Source: Marinilongibacter aquaticus
GTDB lineage: Bacteria > Bacteroidota > Bacteroidia > Cytophagales > Spirosomataceae
NCBI RefSeq assembly: GCF_020149935.1
Contig: NZ_CP083757.1
Coordinates: forward strand, 744,001-808,000
Reading direction: 5' to 3'
DNA: 64,000 bases
Shown: one piece after another, positions 34,051 through 43,979 of the stretch
Numbering within the stretch: position 1 is the stretch's first letter
Layout of the letters: each line of letters opens with the position of its first letter
The notes under the pieces: generated by a model
The model's input: only the letters and a program-made list of their open reading frames with translations
Database searches by the model: none
Told to the model about the DNA's origin: nothing
Translations under genes and position numbers: made by a program

Positions 34051-34530
34051 ATGCAGTTTACAATCGAAAAAGAAATAGAATCTAACAAATCACCAAAAGT
34101 GGAGCCCAAAATAACTTCAGATTCCAACCTGAAGTACCTCCTTGCCGGAGCGATTTTCGGTATCGTACTCATCAAAAGTGAAGTGGTTTCTTGGTTTCGT
34201 ATACAAGAAATGTTCCGTTTGCAAAGCTTCCACATGTACGGTGTAATCGGCTCTGCCGTACTTACTGGTGCTATTTCGGTATGGCTTATCAAGAAATTCA
34301 AAGTCAAGAGTTTCGACGGCACATTGATTCAGATCGCTCCCAAAAGCTTTTCGAAAGGGCAAATTTTCGGCGGACTTTCTTTTGGTCTGGGTTGGGCTTT
34401 AACGGGTGCCTGTCCAGGACCAATTTACGCCCAAATTGGAGCGGGTTTTGGCGTCACTTTCGTAACCTTACTTTCGGCCTTGGCGGGCGTTTGGGTATAC
34501 GGCCGATTCAAGGATAAGTTACCGCATTAA
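34051..34530 (+). CDS. DUF6691 / YeeE-type sulfur transporter, C-terminal half
   Basis: The 159-residue protein has about four membrane segments and the second YeeE-type motif LGWALTGACPGPIYAQIG, with the pore cysteine. It complements the upstream half. The N-terminus is a polar cytoplasmic tail (IEKEIESNKSPKVEPK) before the first helix. In fused TsuA-type proteins both motifs sit in one chain; here they are split, as is common in Bacteroidota. Confidence 0.9.
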   Translation: MQFTIEKEIESNKSPKVEPKITSDSNLKYLLAGAIFGIVLIKSEVVSWFRIQEMFRLQSFHMYGVIGSAVLTGAISVWLIKKFKVKSFDGTLIQIAPKSFSKGQIFGGLSFGLGWALTGACPGPIYAQIGAGFGVTFVTLLSALAGVWVYGRFKDKLPH

Positions 34531-34566
34531 AATTTACCTTATATTCGTGTCTCCGAATACCGTGAA

Positions 34567-35151
34567 TTGAACAAAAACTATGCACATGCTTTGGCCCGCC
34601 TGATTTCCAATTTGGGCCACCCCATTGTACTGGCTTGTGCCAGTTTGCTCTTTGTTAATTTTCAGGAATTTTCCTTGAAAAAAGCCGTACAATTAAGTGG
34701 ATTAACACTGATAATTGCCGTTTTTCCCTTGATTACCTATGTCTATTATCAAATCCAAAAGGGGAATTTCAAGGATTTCGACGTCTCGGATCAGAAAAAA
34801 AGAAACGGCCTTTATCCTATTCTCATTGCTTTGCAACTGATCCTGTTGCTTGTCCTTTACCTGATGGATTTTTCTTGGACCATACGCCTCGGCTTGCTCT
34901 CTTGCCTTTTTCTTCTGGTGCTTTCGTATATTCTTAATTTCTACATCAAAGTTTCGCTTCACAGTTCTTTTTCGGTGTTTGTTTCGGTTTTGCTCTACAC
35001 CCTCGAGCCCAAATATGCCTTCAGCCTCTTTCTTTTTGCTCTGATGATTGCCCACTCTCGCGTATATTTAGGACGTCATAGTTTAATTGAAGTGGTTTTG
35101 GGCACAATAATCGGCCTGATTTCGGGTTATATTTTTCACCTTTGGATTTAA
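34567..35151 (+). CDS. PAP2-superfamily-like membrane protein, TTG start
   Basis: The 194-residue protein has about six membrane segments. The C-terminal segments KVSLHSSFSV and RVYLGRHSLIEVVLG are recognisable as the two phosphatase motifs of the PAP2 superfamily (histidines at the active site), so it may be a lipid or isoprenoid phosphatase at the inner membrane. The first motif (KxxxxxxRP) is weak or missing. The only start that gives the whole N-terminal helix is TTG at 34567. It lies 36 bp after the YeeE pair and 12 bp before ybeY. Confidence 0.7.
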   Translation: MNKNYAHALARLISNLGHPIVLACASLLFVNFQEFSLKKAVQLSGLTLIIAVFPLITYVYYQIQKGNFKDFDVSDQKKRNGLYPILIALQLILLLVLYLMDFSWTIRLGLLSCLFLLVLSYILNFYIKVSLHSSFSVFVSVLLYTLEPKYAFSLFLFALMIAHSRVYLGRHSLIEVVLGTIIGLISGYIFHLWI

Positions 35152-35163
35152 TAAAACACGCCC

Positions 35164-35586
35164 ATGATACTCTTCGAATCTCAGCTTGAAGGTTTTGAAC
35201 TTAAGGAAAAAAGAAAGGCCAAAGAATGGTTGAAGGAGATAGCCGAATCGGAAGGCTACGAAATGTCGGAACTGAATTACATTTTCATGTCGGATGAAAA
35301 CCTGCTCGAAATCAATATCGAATATTTGGATCACGACACCTACACCGACATTATTACTTTCGACAATTCGGATGACGAACACAAAATCGAAGGCGATGTG
35401 TTCATTAGCGTGGATCGTGTAAAAGAAAATGCCGAAAAATTTGAGGTGATCTTCGAGGAAGAATTGCGACGCGTAATGGCTCACGGACTTCTGCACCTTT
35501 GCGGTTACAAAGACAAAAGCGAATCGGAATCGCAACTGATGAGAGAAAAAGAAAATTGGGCTTTGACTTTATACAAATCCGAGTAG
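35164..35586 (+). CDS. ybeY: Endoribonuclease YbeY (rRNA maturation)
   Basis: The 140-residue protein matches YbeY: INIEYLDHDTYTDIITF, then the metal site MAHGLLHLCGYKDKS, with two of the three usual histidines; the third position, usually H in GYDH, is K-D-K here, as in other Bacteroidota YbeY that I recall. It acts in 16S rRNA 3'-end processing and ribosome quality control. It follows the PAP2-like gene by 12 bp. Confidence 0.9.
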   Translation: MILFESQLEGFELKEKRKAKEWLKEIAESEGYEMSELNYIFMSDENLLEINIEYLDHDTYTDIITFDNSDDEHKIEGDVFISVDRVKENAEKFEVIFEEELRRVMAHGLLHLCGYKDKSESESQLMREKENWALTLYKSE

Positions 35587-35703
35587 ACCGTCTTTAGCCG
35601 AACCCTTCCCTTTCCTGAACAATTTGACTTCAATCGCAACTACTTCCGAAAAGACTTCTTAATTTTATTTCCTTGTGCAGACAACCTATTAATTATAAAG
35701 CAA

Positions 35704-36120
35704 ATGGAGACAACAAAAGTAAGCATTGAAGCCCATATTTTGGCGGATGCCCAGAAAGTTTGGGCATATTATACCGAGCCGGAACACATTACACAATGGA
35801 ACTTTGCCGACCCTTCTTGGCATTGCCCGCAAGCAGAAAACGATTTACGCGTTGGTGGAAAATACAAGGCCAGAATGGAAGCGAAAGACGGCAGTTTTGG
35901 TTTCGATTTTGAAGCCCTATACGATGAAGTAGAAGAAGGAAAGAAGATTGTATACACAATGGGCGATGGCCGAAATTGTACGGTCAGCTTCGAAAGCACG
36001 GACGAGGGCACAAAAGTCACCACGGTATTCGATGCAGAAAATCAGAACCCAATTGAAATGCAAAAAAACGGTTGGCAGGCCATTCTCAACAATTTCAAAA
36101 GCTATACCGAAACGCATTGA
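35704..36120 (+). CDS. SRPBCC/AHSA1-domain protein
   Basis: The 138-residue protein is a single START-like SRPBCC domain (IEAHILADAQKVWAYYTEPEHITQWNFAD, VGGKYKARM, NNPIEMQKNGWQAIL-like end), of the Aha1-type family. It binds small hydrophobic ligands in known members, but no ligand can be assigned. Unlike the second SRPBCC gene at 52135, it has no ArsR partner. Confidence 0.88.
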   Translation: METTKVSIEAHILADAQKVWAYYTEPEHITQWNFADPSWHCPQAENDLRVGGKYKARMEAKDGSFGFDFEALYDEVEEGKKIVYTMGDGRNCTVSFESTDEGTKVTTVFDAENQNPIEMQKNGWQAILNNFKSYTETH

Positions 36121-36127
36121 GTTTTAT

Positions 36128-36157
36128 CACGAAATGCCAAAACAATGGCATTTCGTG
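36128..36157. repeat. Perfect 12 bp hairpin between SRPBCC and Lrp genes
   Basis: CACGAAATGCCA (36128-36139) pairs perfectly with TGGCATTTCGTG (36146-36157) around an AAACAA loop. No T run follows on either strand, so it is not a standard terminator, though it fills the 43 bp gap between convergent genes and may still end transcription or stabilise the mRNA 3' ends. Confidence 0.6.
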
Positions 36158-36163
36158 GCCACT

Positions 36164-36634
36164 TTAGCTCAATTCGGGCAAAAAAACGTTTTCGTTTTTA
36201 ATCTCACCCATCACAAAAATGCTCTGCGTGCTCCCGATATTGGCCAATGAAGCGAGTTTATTCATAATGAAACTCTGGTATTCACGCATGTCTTCCACCA
36301 CCACTTTGACCTGGAAATCATAATCTCCTGAAATATTCAGGCATTCGACCACTTCTTCCAATTCCACAATTTCTTTCACAAATTGGGCTCCTGCCTTTTG
36401 TTCATGTTCTTTCAGGCGAATGTTGCAGAGCACCATCAGGTCTTTTCCTACTTTTTCGCGATCGACCAAAGCCACATACCGTTTGATCACGCCTTCGTTT
36501 TCCATACGTTTCACGCGTTCGTATACAGGTGTGGGCGAAAGATTCAGTCTACCCGCCAATTCCTTGGTTGTCAGTTTGGCATCCTCTTGCAAGTATTTCA
36601 AGATAAACTTATCGGTCTCGTCGAATTTCGGCAT
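36164..36634 (-). CDS. Lrp/AsnC family transcriptional regulator
   Basis: The 156-residue protein has an N-terminal winged helix-turn-helix (FILKYLQEDAKLTTKELAGRLNLSPTPVYERVKRMENEG) and a C-terminal RAM ligand-binding domain (VVECLNISGDYDFQVKVVVEDM). It should sense an amino acid or similar metabolite. It is divergent from metH across 144 bp, so control of metH by this regulator is a reasonable guess. I see no strong inverted repeat there. Confidence 0.93.
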   Translation of the reverse strand: MPKFDETDKFILKYLQEDAKLTTKELAGRLNLSPTPVYERVKRMENEGVIKRYVALVDREKVGKDLMVLCNIRLKEHEQKAGAQFVKEIVELEEVVECLNISGDYDFQVKVVVEDMREYQSFIMNKLASLANIGSTQSIFVMGEIKNENVFLPELS

Positions 36635-36741
36635 AATGTAAATTTTGCTTCAATTTTAGAGAAAACAACAATCGAAAACAATATTTAGCAGATGATTTAT
36701 CTAAAATATCAATAAATCACCCATAATTTTATCTTTTCAGC

Positions 36742-36749
36742 TATCTTTG
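36742..36749 (+). promoter_or_regulatory. -7 element for metH
   Basis: TATCTTTG matches TAnnTTTG and lies 29 bp before the metH ATG at 36779. No SAM or cobalamin riboswitch is visible in the 144 bp upstream. Confidence 0.55.
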
Positions 36750-36778
36750 CAGTTTGAAATAGAAAAGTATTTTTCCGA

Positions 36779-39700
36779 ATGGCAAATATAAAAGAAGCAC
36801 TGCAAGAACGAATTTTGATCCTCGACGGAGCCATGGGCACCATGATCCAGCGGTATCAACTGAGTGACGCCGACTACCGCGGTGAGCGTTTCAAAGATTT
36901 TCCGCATGAAATAAAAGGAAACAATGACCTGCTCTCTTTGACCCGCCCCCATGTAATCTCGGAAATTCATAAAGCCTACCTCGAGGCAGGAGCCGACATT
37001 ATTGAAACCAACACTTTCAGTGCCAATTCAATATCGATGGAAGATTACCAGATGCAACATCTGGTTTACGAAATCAATTTGGAAAGTGCAAAACTTGCCC
37101 GTGCAGCAGCGGATGAAATTACCGCGAAAGATCCCCGCAAGCCCCGTTTTGTGGGCGGTTCTATGGGACCAACCACGAAATTGTCTTCGCTCTCTCCCGA
37201 TGTAAACAATCCCGGTTTTCGTGCCGTCACCTTCGACCAATTGGTGGCTTCGTTCAAAGAACAGGTAGAAGCCCTTGTGGAAGGCGGTGTAGACTTGCTC
37301 ATCATGGAAACCTCCACCGACACCCTCAACAGCAAAGCATCTATTTATGCTGCTCAGTTGGTGATTGAAGAGAAGCGGAAAACCAAGCCCGATTTCGATA
37401 TTCCGATCCTTATCTCAGGCACCATTACCGACCAATCGGGCCGTACACTGACCGGACAAACTACCGAGGCGTTTTACAATTCGCTACGCCATGGCGACCT
37501 GCTGGCCATCGGCCTGAACTGTGCCTTAGGTGCCCGAGCCATGAAGCCTTATTTGGCCGAAATGTCGAGAATCTCCGATTGTTTCGTCAGCGTGTATCCG
37601 AATGCCGGCTTGCCAAACGAAATGGGACAATACGATGAATCGCCCGAATTTATGGGCGAGCAAGTCCGTGAATTTTTGGAAGAAGGCTATGTGAATATTC
37701 TAGGCGGATGCTGCGGTACCACGCCCGAACACATTGCCGAATTTGCACGAATTGCCGCTGAATATACGCCGAGAGTGCCTGCAAAACCCAAAAAAATGCT
37801 TCGCTTAAGTGGATTGGAACCACTCACACTGACGAAAGAATTGGGTTTTGTGAATGTTGGAGAACGTACCAATGTAACGGGCTCAAAGAAGTTTCTACGC
37901 CTGATCAAAAATGAAGAGTTTGAAGCGGCATTATCCGTTGCTCTCGATCAAGTGGAAGGCGGAGCGAACGTAATCGACGTCAACATGGACGAAGGCATGC
38001 TCGACGGCATAGAAAGCATGACCACTTTCTTGAATTTGATGGCCTCTGAACCCGACATTGCCCGAATTCCGGTCATGGTCGATTCCTCGAAATGGGAAAT
38101 CATTGAAGCGGGATTGAAATGTGTGCAGGGCAAAGGCATTGTCAATTCCATTTCGCTGAAAGGTGGTGAAGAAGAATTCAAACGCCAGGCGGGAATCGTG
38201 AAAAAATTCGGAGCGGCCGTCATTGTAATGGCCTTTGATGAACAAGGTCAGGCCGACACCACAGCACGCCGAATCGAGATCGCGAAACGATCCTACGATA
38301 TTCTGGTAAACGAAGTCCATTTTCCAGCAGAAGACATCATTTTCGATTTGAATATTTTTCCGGTGGCCACGGGAATCGAAGAGCACAGAATCAATGCCAT
38401 TTCATTTTTCGAAGCCACCAAATGGGTACGCGAAAATCTTCCTTTTGCTCACGTGAGCGGTGGAGTAAGTAACGTATCTTTCTCGTTTCGCGGAAACAAT
38501 AAAGTACGCGAGGCCATACATTCAGCCTTTTTGTATCATGGCCGACAGGCGGGAATGGACATGGGGATTGTGAACCCGGCCATGCTCGAAATTTATGACG
38601 ACATTCCGAAAGAACTGCTCGAGCTTGTTGAAGATGTGCTGTTGAACCGTCGCGACGACGCCACAGAACGTTTGCTCGACTACGCCGAAAGCATCAAAGG
38701 CAATACCGAAGAGCAGGCCAAAGCCGTACAAGAATGGCGAAACGAAACTGTACAAAAACGTATTGAACATGCCTTGGTTAAAGGCATTGTTGAATTCATA
38801 GATGAAGACGTAGAAGAGGCCCGCTTGGCTTACGACACACCGCTTCAGGTAATTGAGGGGCCCTTGATGGACGGCATGAATGTGGTGGGCGACCTCTTTG
38901 GTTCGGGAAAGATGTTCTTGCCCCAAGTGGTAAAATCGGCCCGCGTGATGAAAAAAGCAGTGGCTTATCTTCTGCCCTTTTTGGAAGAAGAGAAACTTAG
39001 GAGCGGGAATACGGCAAAAAACAACGGAAAAATCCTTTTGGCTACGGTAAAAGGGGATGTACACGACATTGGAAAAAACATTGTCGGTGTGGTTTTGGCT
39101 TGCAATAATTTTGAAATTATTGACTTGGGCGTGATGGTTCCCGCCGAAAAAATATTGGAAGAAGCCGTGAAACAAGAAGTGGACATGATTGGCCTCAGTG
39201 GCCTGATTACTCCCTCTCTTGACGAAATGGTGTACGTGGCCAAGGAGATGCAAAAAAGACAGATGCACATGCCGCTGCTCATTGGTGGAGCCACCACTTC
39301 TCGAGTGCACACGGCTGTGAAAATCGACCCGCACTACACCGGTGCCGTGGTGCATGTTCTGGATGCTTCCAAATCTGTTCCTGTGGCAAGCAGCCTGTTG
39401 AGCAACGAACAAAAGGAGCCTTTCAAAGCTAAATACAAAGCAGAATACGAGCAATTCAGAATCGATTACCAAAATAGACAAGCAGACAAGGTAAGTATTC
39501 CGATCACCGAGGCAAGGGCCAATAAACTACCCATCGATTGGAAAAACACCGCAATTGCGAAACCCAGCTTTTTGGGCACAAAAGTCATCGAAAACCAAAA
39601 TTTACGCGAAATCATAAAATACATCGATTGGACACCCTTCTTCCAATCTTGGGATTTGCACGGCCGTTATCCCAAAATCCTAGAAGATAAAGTGGTGGGT

Positions 39701-40531
39701 GACGAAGCCAAACGTGTGTTTGCAGATGCCCAAAAAATGTTGGATCAGATTGTTTCGGAAAAATGGTTTACCGCAAAAGCGGTATTCGGTTTTTGGCCGA
39801 GCAATGTCGACGAAAACGATTCGCAGCTGATTTATGATTTCGAAATACACGACGAAGGCCACAGTTCTTCTTGCAGCGATCTGGCCCATGATCATAAAGT
39901 GTATTTGCCGAAACAACAAGTCATTGGTCAATTTCATCATCTTCGCCAGCAGGGTAAAAAAGGCAAAGGTATTCCAAACCTGTCTTTGGCCGACTTTGTG
40001 ATACCTAAAGCAAGCGGTCAGACCGACTACTTTGGCGGTTTTGCGGTCTGTATTTTCGGAGCAGAAGAAAAAGCTCAGGCCTTTTTGAAAAACCACGACG
40101 ACTACAACAGCATCATGGTGAAAACGTTGGCCGATCGATTTGCCGAAGCCTTTACCGAGCTTTTGCACGAAAAAGTGCGAAAACAATATTGGGGCTACGC
40201 CAAAGATGAAACCTACGACAACGAAGCCCTCATTCGTGAGAAATATCAAGGCATTCGTCCTGCTCCGGGCTATCCGGCTTGTCCAGACCACACGTTGAAA
40301 ACCGAGCTTTTCAGACTATTGGATGCCGAAAAGGCCATTGGAATTGAACTGACAGAAAGCTTGGCAATGTGGCCTGCATCGGCGGTGAGTGGATTTTTCT
40401 TTAGCCATCCCGAAAGCAAGTATTTTGGTCTTGGCAAAATTGGCAAAGATCAGGTCGAAGATTACGTGGCACGCCGAGGAATAAGCTTGGATGAAGCAGA
40501 AAGGTGGCTTTCGCCCGTCTTGAATTATTGA
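36779..40531 (+). CDS. metH: Cobalamin-dependent methionine synthase MetH
   Basis: The 1250-residue protein has all four MetH modules: the homocysteine domain (about 1-330) with zinc cysteines in GLNCALG near 247 and GGCCGTT near 308; the methyltetrahydrofolate domain (about 345-610, [12 protein letters not shown]); the cobalamin domain with DVHDIGKNI (the B12 histidine near 761); and the SAM-dependent activation domain (to the end, DETYDNE and GYPACPDH). It transfers methyl from 5-methyl-THF to homocysteine. Length is normal. The cobalamin requirement must be met by import or synthesis not seen here. Confidence 0.97.
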   Translation: MANIKEALQERILILDGAMGTMIQRYQLSDADYRGERFKDFPHEIKGNNDLLSLTRPHVISEIHKAYLEAGADIIETNTFSANSISMEDYQMQHLVYEINLESAKLARAAADEITAKDPRKPRFVGGSMGPTTKLSSLSPDVNNPGFRAVTFDQLVASFKEQVEALVEGGVDLLIMETSTDTLNSKASIYAAQLVIEEKRKTKPDFDIPILISGTITDQSGRTLTGQTTEAFYNSLRHGDLLAIGLNCALGARAMKPYLAEMSRISDCFVSVYPNAGLPNEMGQYDESPEFMGEQVREFLEEGYVNILGGCCGTTPEHIAEFARIAAEYTPRVPAKPKKMLRLSGLEPLTLTKELGFVNVGERTNVTGSKKFLRLIKNEEFEAALSVALDQVEGGANVIDVNMDEGMLDGIESMTTFLNLMASEPDIARIPVMVDSSKWEIIEAGLKCVQGKGIVNSISLKGGEEEFKRQAGIVKKFGAAVIVMAFDEQGQADTTARRIEIAKRSYDILVNEVHFPAEDIIFDLNIFPVATGIEEHRINAISFFEATKWVRENLPFAHVSGGVSNVSFSFRGNNKVREAIHSAFLYHGRQAGMDMGIVNPAMLEIYDDIPKELLELVEDVLLNRRDDATERLLDYAESIKGNTEEQAKAVQEWRNETVQKRIEHALVKGIVEFIDEDVEEARLAYDTPLQVIEGPLMDGMNVVGDLFGSGKMFLPQVVKSARVMKKAVAYLLPFLEEEKLRSGNTAKNNGKILLATVKGDVHDIGKNIVGVVLACNNFEIIDLGVMVPAEKILEEAVKQEVDMIGLSGLITPSLDEMVYVAKEMQKRQMHMPLLIGGATTSRVHTAVKIDPHYTGAVVHVLDASKSVPVASSLLSNEQKEPFKAKYKAEYEQFRIDYQNRQADKVSIPITEARANKLPIDWKNTAIAKPSFLGTKVIENQNLREIIKYIDWTPFFQSWDLHGRYPKILEDKVVGDEAKRVFADAQKMLDQIVSEKWFTAKAVFGFWPSNVDENDSQLIYDFEIHDEGHSSSCSDLAHDHKVYLPKQQVIGQFHHLRQQGKKGKGIPNLSLADFVIPKASGQTDYFGGFAVCIFGAEEKAQAFLKNHDDYNSIMVKTLADRFAEAFTELLHEKVRKQYWGYAKDETYDNEALIREKYQGIRPAPGYPACPDHTLKTELFRLLDAEKAIGIELTESLAMWPASAVSGFFFSHPESKYFGLGKIGKDQVEDYVARRGISLDEAERWLSPVLNY

Positions 40532-40533
40532 TT

Positions 40534-40570
40534 GTGAAGGAAAGCTTGCATATGGCTTTCCTCACGTTTT
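40534..40570 (+). terminator. Terminator after metH
   Basis: Stem GTGAAGGAAAGC / GCTTTCCTCAC, with one bulge, loop of about nine bases, then GTTTTG. It lies 2 bp after the stop codon. Confidence 0.65.
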
Positions 40571-40592
40571 GACTTATCCCAAAAAAACAAGT

Positions 40593-41060
40593 CTAGGCTG
40601 TCACTTCAGGCTGATGCGAAACCGGAAAATTGCAAGAATTGGCAATAAAGCATTTTTGGTTGGCCTCGTGGTGTAAAGCTAGGGCTTTTTTGATCAAAGT
40701 CAAGTCGCTTATGCGGACCTTCGGCTGCAAGGTCACTGCTGAAAATTGCCCCGAACCGTCGCTATTTTCCTGCATCGTACCCTCCGCAGAATCCGAGTAA
40801 TCCAGCACCGCGATTCCATTGACCGCACACAGATGCAAGTACCAAAGCATATGGCAAGAGGACAAAGAGGCCAAAAACAGCTCTTCTGGATTGTATCTCG
40901 ATGGGTCTCCGCGAAAGGATGGATCTGAAGAAGCGGGGATGAAATCGGTTTTCCCATCTGCTAAAATCTCGTGATCGCGACTGTAGCTTTTATAGTCGCT
41001 TGTACCCGTTCCGCAATTACCGATCCATTTAATCTGGGTTTTGTAGAAATGTGTTTTCAT
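40593..41060 (-). CDS. OsmC family peroxidase-like protein
   Basis: The 155-residue protein has the two OsmC/Ohr cysteines: one in LASLSSCHMLWYLHLC and one in NQKCFIANS, with R-x-x-D-P-S-like positions near the N-terminus. OsmC enzymes reduce organic hydroperoxides with the cysteine pair. The start codon overlaps the stop of the upstream dehydrogenase by 4 bp (ATGA), so the two are translationally coupled. Confidence 0.92.
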   Translation of the reverse strand: MKTHFYKTQIKWIGNCGTGTSDYKSYSRDHEILADGKTDFIPASSDPSFRGDPSRYNPEELFLASLSSCHMLWYLHLCAVNGIAVLDYSDSAEGTMQENSDGSGQFSAVTLQPKVRISDLTLIKKALALHHEANQKCFIANSCNFPVSHQPEVTA

Positions 41061-41998
41061 TGACGATTTTTTAACAAATAGCGTGCTATTTTATCCCGCA
41101 GCACGACATTGATCTTATAATACGATTCTACCGACCAACCGGCCACATGCGGACTGAGCATTACATTTTCATGGGCAGCCAAATACGCAAACACTTCCTT
41201 TTGCTCTTCGCTCAATTTGTGTAATTTTTCATTTTCGAGCACATCCAAGCAAGCTCCCTTTACTTTTCCATCTTTAAGGGCTTCCACCAAATCGCTGAGT
41301 TTCACAATTTCGCCACGGGCAATGTTACAGAGCACAATGGGTTTCTTGAAACGATCGAAAAAATCTGCATTCACCCAAGCTTGGGTATCGGCAGTAAGCG
41401 GCACATGCAAGCTCACAATATCGGCCTGCTCGAAGATCTCCTCCATACTGCTCTCCCCAATCAAATGCGTGCCAAAACCATATTTGAACTTATCGTAAGC
41501 CAATATCTTGCAACCAAAAGCCGCCAACCTTTCGGCTGTAGCCCGCCCGTTGTTCCCCAAGCCTATGATGCCCACGGTTTTTCCGAAAAGTTCGACGCCA
41601 CGGTTTCCTTCTCGATCCCAAACACCCGCTTTCACTTCGCTGTTTCCTTTGGGAATGCTGTGCAGAAGCCCCAAGAGCATACCCATCAGATGCTCGGCCA
41701 CCGCTACTTTATTCGCCTCGTTGGCACTGAAAACCGCGACATCGGCCACTTTGCATGCTGTAAGATCAATCAAATCCAATCCTGCTCCAGCTCTGGCAAT
41801 AAATTTCAAACGGCTTGCCAATTTTAAGAATTCCGCACCAATGCTGAATTTACTGCGAATGACCAAACCTTCGTATGCGTGGATGATTTTCTGGGTTTCC
41901 TTCAATTTGTATTCGGGGCAATAATCGACTTCCAAACCCAATTCGGAGAGCATATTTACAATGGACTCATGCATTTCGTCCACAATCAAAACTTTCAT
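41057..41998 (-). CDS. D-isomer 2-hydroxyacid dehydrogenase (SerA/PdxB-like)
   Basis: The 313-residue protein has the NAD motif GIIGLGNNGRATAERL (about 143-158) and the catalytic R in NIARGEIV, E in LDVLENEK, and H in SPHVAGW. No ACT domain follows, so it is the short form. It could act as 3-phosphoglycerate dehydrogenase or, given its divergent partner pdxA, as a 4-phosphoerythronate dehydrogenase. It is coupled to the OsmC gene. The 47 bp divergent region to pdxA must hold both promoters. Confidence 0.9.
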   Translation of the reverse strand: MKVLIVDEMHESIVNMLSELGLEVDYCPEYKLKETQKIIHAYEGLVIRSKFSIGAEFLKLASRLKFIARAGAGLDLIDLTACKVADVAVFSANEANKVAVAEHLMGMLLGLLHSIPKGNSEVKAGVWDREGNRGVELFGKTVGIIGLGNNGRATAERLAAFGCKILAYDKFKYGFGTHLIGESSMEEIFEQADIVSLHVPLTADTQAWVNADFFDRFKKPIVLCNIARGEIVKLSDLVEALKDGKVKGACLDVLENEKLHKLSEEQKEVFAYLAAHENVMLSPHVAGWSVESYYKINVVLRDKIARYLLKNRQ

Positions 41999-42014
41999 TA
42001 CACAGAGTTTTATG

Positions 42015-42022
42015 TACCTTTG
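42015..42022 (+). promoter_or_regulatory. -7 element for pdxA
   Basis: TACCTTTG matches TAnnTTTG, 23 bp before the pdxA ATG. A CTTTC about 18 bp upstream could be a weak -33 site, inside the start of the divergent dehydrogenase. Confidence 0.5.
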
Positions 42023-42045
42023 GCAAAGTTATAGAAAGTGACCCT

Positions 42046-43128
42046 ATGGACAACGATTTCCTGCCGAGAATAGGAATTACAATTGGCGATATAAACGGAA
42101 TAGGCCCCGAAGTTATCATTAAAGCCCTGGCCAAATCGAAGATTACACGCCTGTGTACTCCGATCATTTATGGCTCGGCAAAGCATTTGAGCAAATACAA
42201 ATCCGATCTCGATTTTCACGATTGGAACTTCTTCACCATACAACATCCCGATCAGGCCAACCGCAAGAAAGTAAACTTGATAAACTGTTATCAAGGGCCC
42301 AAATTCGAGGTAGAATATGGGCAACTGAACAAAGATGCAGGTTTACTCGCCTTTCAATCTTTGCAAAAAGCTACGGCAGATTTGAAAGATGGCCATATCC
42401 AAGCTCTGGTCACGGCTCCGATTTCCAAAGACAATATACAGGGCGAAGGCTTTGACTTTCCTGGGCATACCGAATTTTTGGCCAAGAGTTTTGAGAAAGA
42501 AAGTGTCTTGATGTTTTTGGTAAGCGAGGAACTGAAAATCGGTGTGGTTACTGGACACATTCCTCTCGAGCAAGTGAAGAAGCGAATCAACAAACAGAGC
42601 ATTCGGGATAAAATAAAAATGATCAAAGAGAGTTTGGTCAAAGATTTCAATATTCAAAAACCGCGTATCGCCGTTCTTGGCTTAAATCCACATGCGGGCG
42701 AAAACGGACTTTTGGGTATGGAAGAACAGGAAATAATCAGCCCTGTGGTTGAAGAATTCCGCGAGAAAGGCAATTTGGTTTTTGGGCCGTTTCCCACCGA
42801 TGGCTTCTTTGCCACGCAAAAATGGAAGCAATTCGATGCTGTGCTGGCCATGTACCACGATCAGGGATTGACACCTTTCAAGATGCTGGCTTTTGATAGT
42901 GGCGTGAATTTCACGGCCGCCTTGCCCGCCGTACGCACTTCACCCGATCATGGCACCGCTTTTGAAATTGCCGGAAAAAATGAGGCCGATCCGGGCTCAA
43001 TGCTCAATGCCATTTTCACAGCCATCGACATTTACCGAAACCGTTCGATGAACGATGAATTGCAAGCAAATGCCATTTCGCCTGTAGAAATCAAGAAATT
43101 GATTAAATCTAATAAAGAGAAAAATTGA
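42046..43128 (+). CDS. pdxA: 4-hydroxythreonine-4-phosphate dehydrogenase PdxA
   Basis: The 360-residue protein begins RIGITIGDINGIGPEVIIKAL, the PdxA signature, with FPGHTEFLA, GLNPHAGENGLLG and MYHDQGLTPFKML, whose histidines bind the metal. It oxidises 4-hydroxythreonine 4-phosphate in the DXP-dependent route to pyridoxal phosphate. Length is close to the usual 330. Its 3' end overlaps the convergent recombinase gene by 20 bp. Confidence 0.97.
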   Translation: MDNDFLPRIGITIGDINGIGPEVIIKALAKSKITRLCTPIIYGSAKHLSKYKSDLDFHDWNFFTIQHPDQANRKKVNLINCYQGPKFEVEYGQLNKDAGLLAFQSLQKATADLKDGHIQALVTAPISKDNIQGEGFDFPGHTEFLAKSFEKESVLMFLVSEELKIGVVTGHIPLEQVKKRINKQSIRDKIKMIKESLVKDFNIQKPRIAVLGLNPHAGENGLLGMEEQEIISPVVEEFREKGNLVFGPFPTDGFFATQKWKQFDAVLAMYHDQGLTPFKMLAFDSGVNFTAALPAVRTSPDHGTAFEIAGKNEADPGSMLNAIFTAIDIYRNRSMNDELQANAISPVEIKKLIKSNKEKN

Positions 43129-43966
43129 GTTCGCCTTCGTGAAGATTGATATCCTCGATAGGATTTCGCAGTTTATCGAGGCGAATTTCCGCCAATTGAT
43201 TGTAAATGGACGTCGTCTGCAAGAAATTATGTCCCAATATTTCCTGCAAAATGTGGATGTCCATTCCCATTTCCAAGGCATGTACAGCAAAACTGTGCCT
43301 TAGCGTATGCACAGTGGCATTCTTTGAAACACCCGATTTCTTTAAGGCCGCCTGAAAAAACAATTGCACATTTCGTGAACTGTAGGGTGTGCCTTTCTCA
43401 CCCGGGAACAAAATATCGCTCGGTTTATCCTTTACAAAATACCGTCTCAAGAAATCGATCACATTTGAAGAAAGAGCCAAAATACGTGCATTTTCACGCT
43501 CTTTATCCCAAATGCGGATCGTTCGTTTTTCCAAATTCAAATCCTCCACTTTAAGGTTTATTACCTCGCTGATACGCAATCCTGTATTGTAAATCAAAAG
43601 CAGTACGCATTTGTGCTTGATGTTGGTGACGGCATAGAGAATTTGTTTCACCTCATTCTTCGACAGAATTTCAGGTAATTTCTCCTCTTTGCTTTCGCCC
43701 GTGGATTTGATGCCCAGTTTGCGATTGAAAATAACCTCGTAGAAGAGTTTCAAAGCCTTACCGGCTTGCATGGCCTCGTTTTTATCCTTTTTGTCGGCCA
43801 ATTCGATCAAATAATTGCCAATGAACTCGTCTGTTATTTTGCTTTGTGGCATATCGCGAACCAAATTGTAAAACACAAAAATGGCATTACGATAGGCTAC
43901 AATCGTTTGGTGGTTGTATTTCCCAGATTTTAAATGTTCTGTAAATCGTTCGATTAGATGCGTCAT
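43109..43966 (-). CDS. Tyrosine recombinase / XerD-like integrase
   Basis: The 285-residue protein has the SAM-like core-binding domain (about 1-85) and a complete catalytic domain: R131 (GLRISEV), K155 in the beta-hairpin, H220 and R223 (HTLRHSF), H246 (LGHNF) and nucleophile Y255. It is an active-looking recombinase. No att-like repeats, integron cassettes or phage genes lie nearby; the neighbours are pdxA and a flavoprotein. It could be a chromosome-dimer (Xer) enzyme, an invertase for a distant promoter, or a relic of a mobile element. It has a good promoter of its own. Confidence 0.9.
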   Translation of the reverse strand: MTHLIERFTEHLKSGKYNHQTIVAYRNAIFVFYNLVRDMPQSKITDEFIGNYLIELADKKDKNEAMQAGKALKLFYEVIFNRKLGIKSTGESKEEKLPEILSKNEVKQILYAVTNIKHKCVLLLIYNTGLRISEVINLKVEDLNLEKRTIRIWDKERENARILALSSNVIDFLRRYFVKDKPSDILFPGEKGTPYSSRNVQLFFQAALKKSGVSKNATVHTLRHSFAVHALEMGMDIHILQEILGHNFLQTTSIYNQLAEIRLDKLRNPIEDINLHEGELNFSLY

Positions 43967-43979
43967 ATTGGAACAAAAG

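Noticed and set aside
36635-36778. Possible SAM or cobalamin riboswitch ahead of metH.
   Set aside because: The region is only 144 bp, AT-rich, and shows no conserved riboswitch box or pairing pattern.
38522-39481. Open frame of 319 codons on the minus strand.
   Set aside because: Fully inside metH on the opposite strand and without family motifs.
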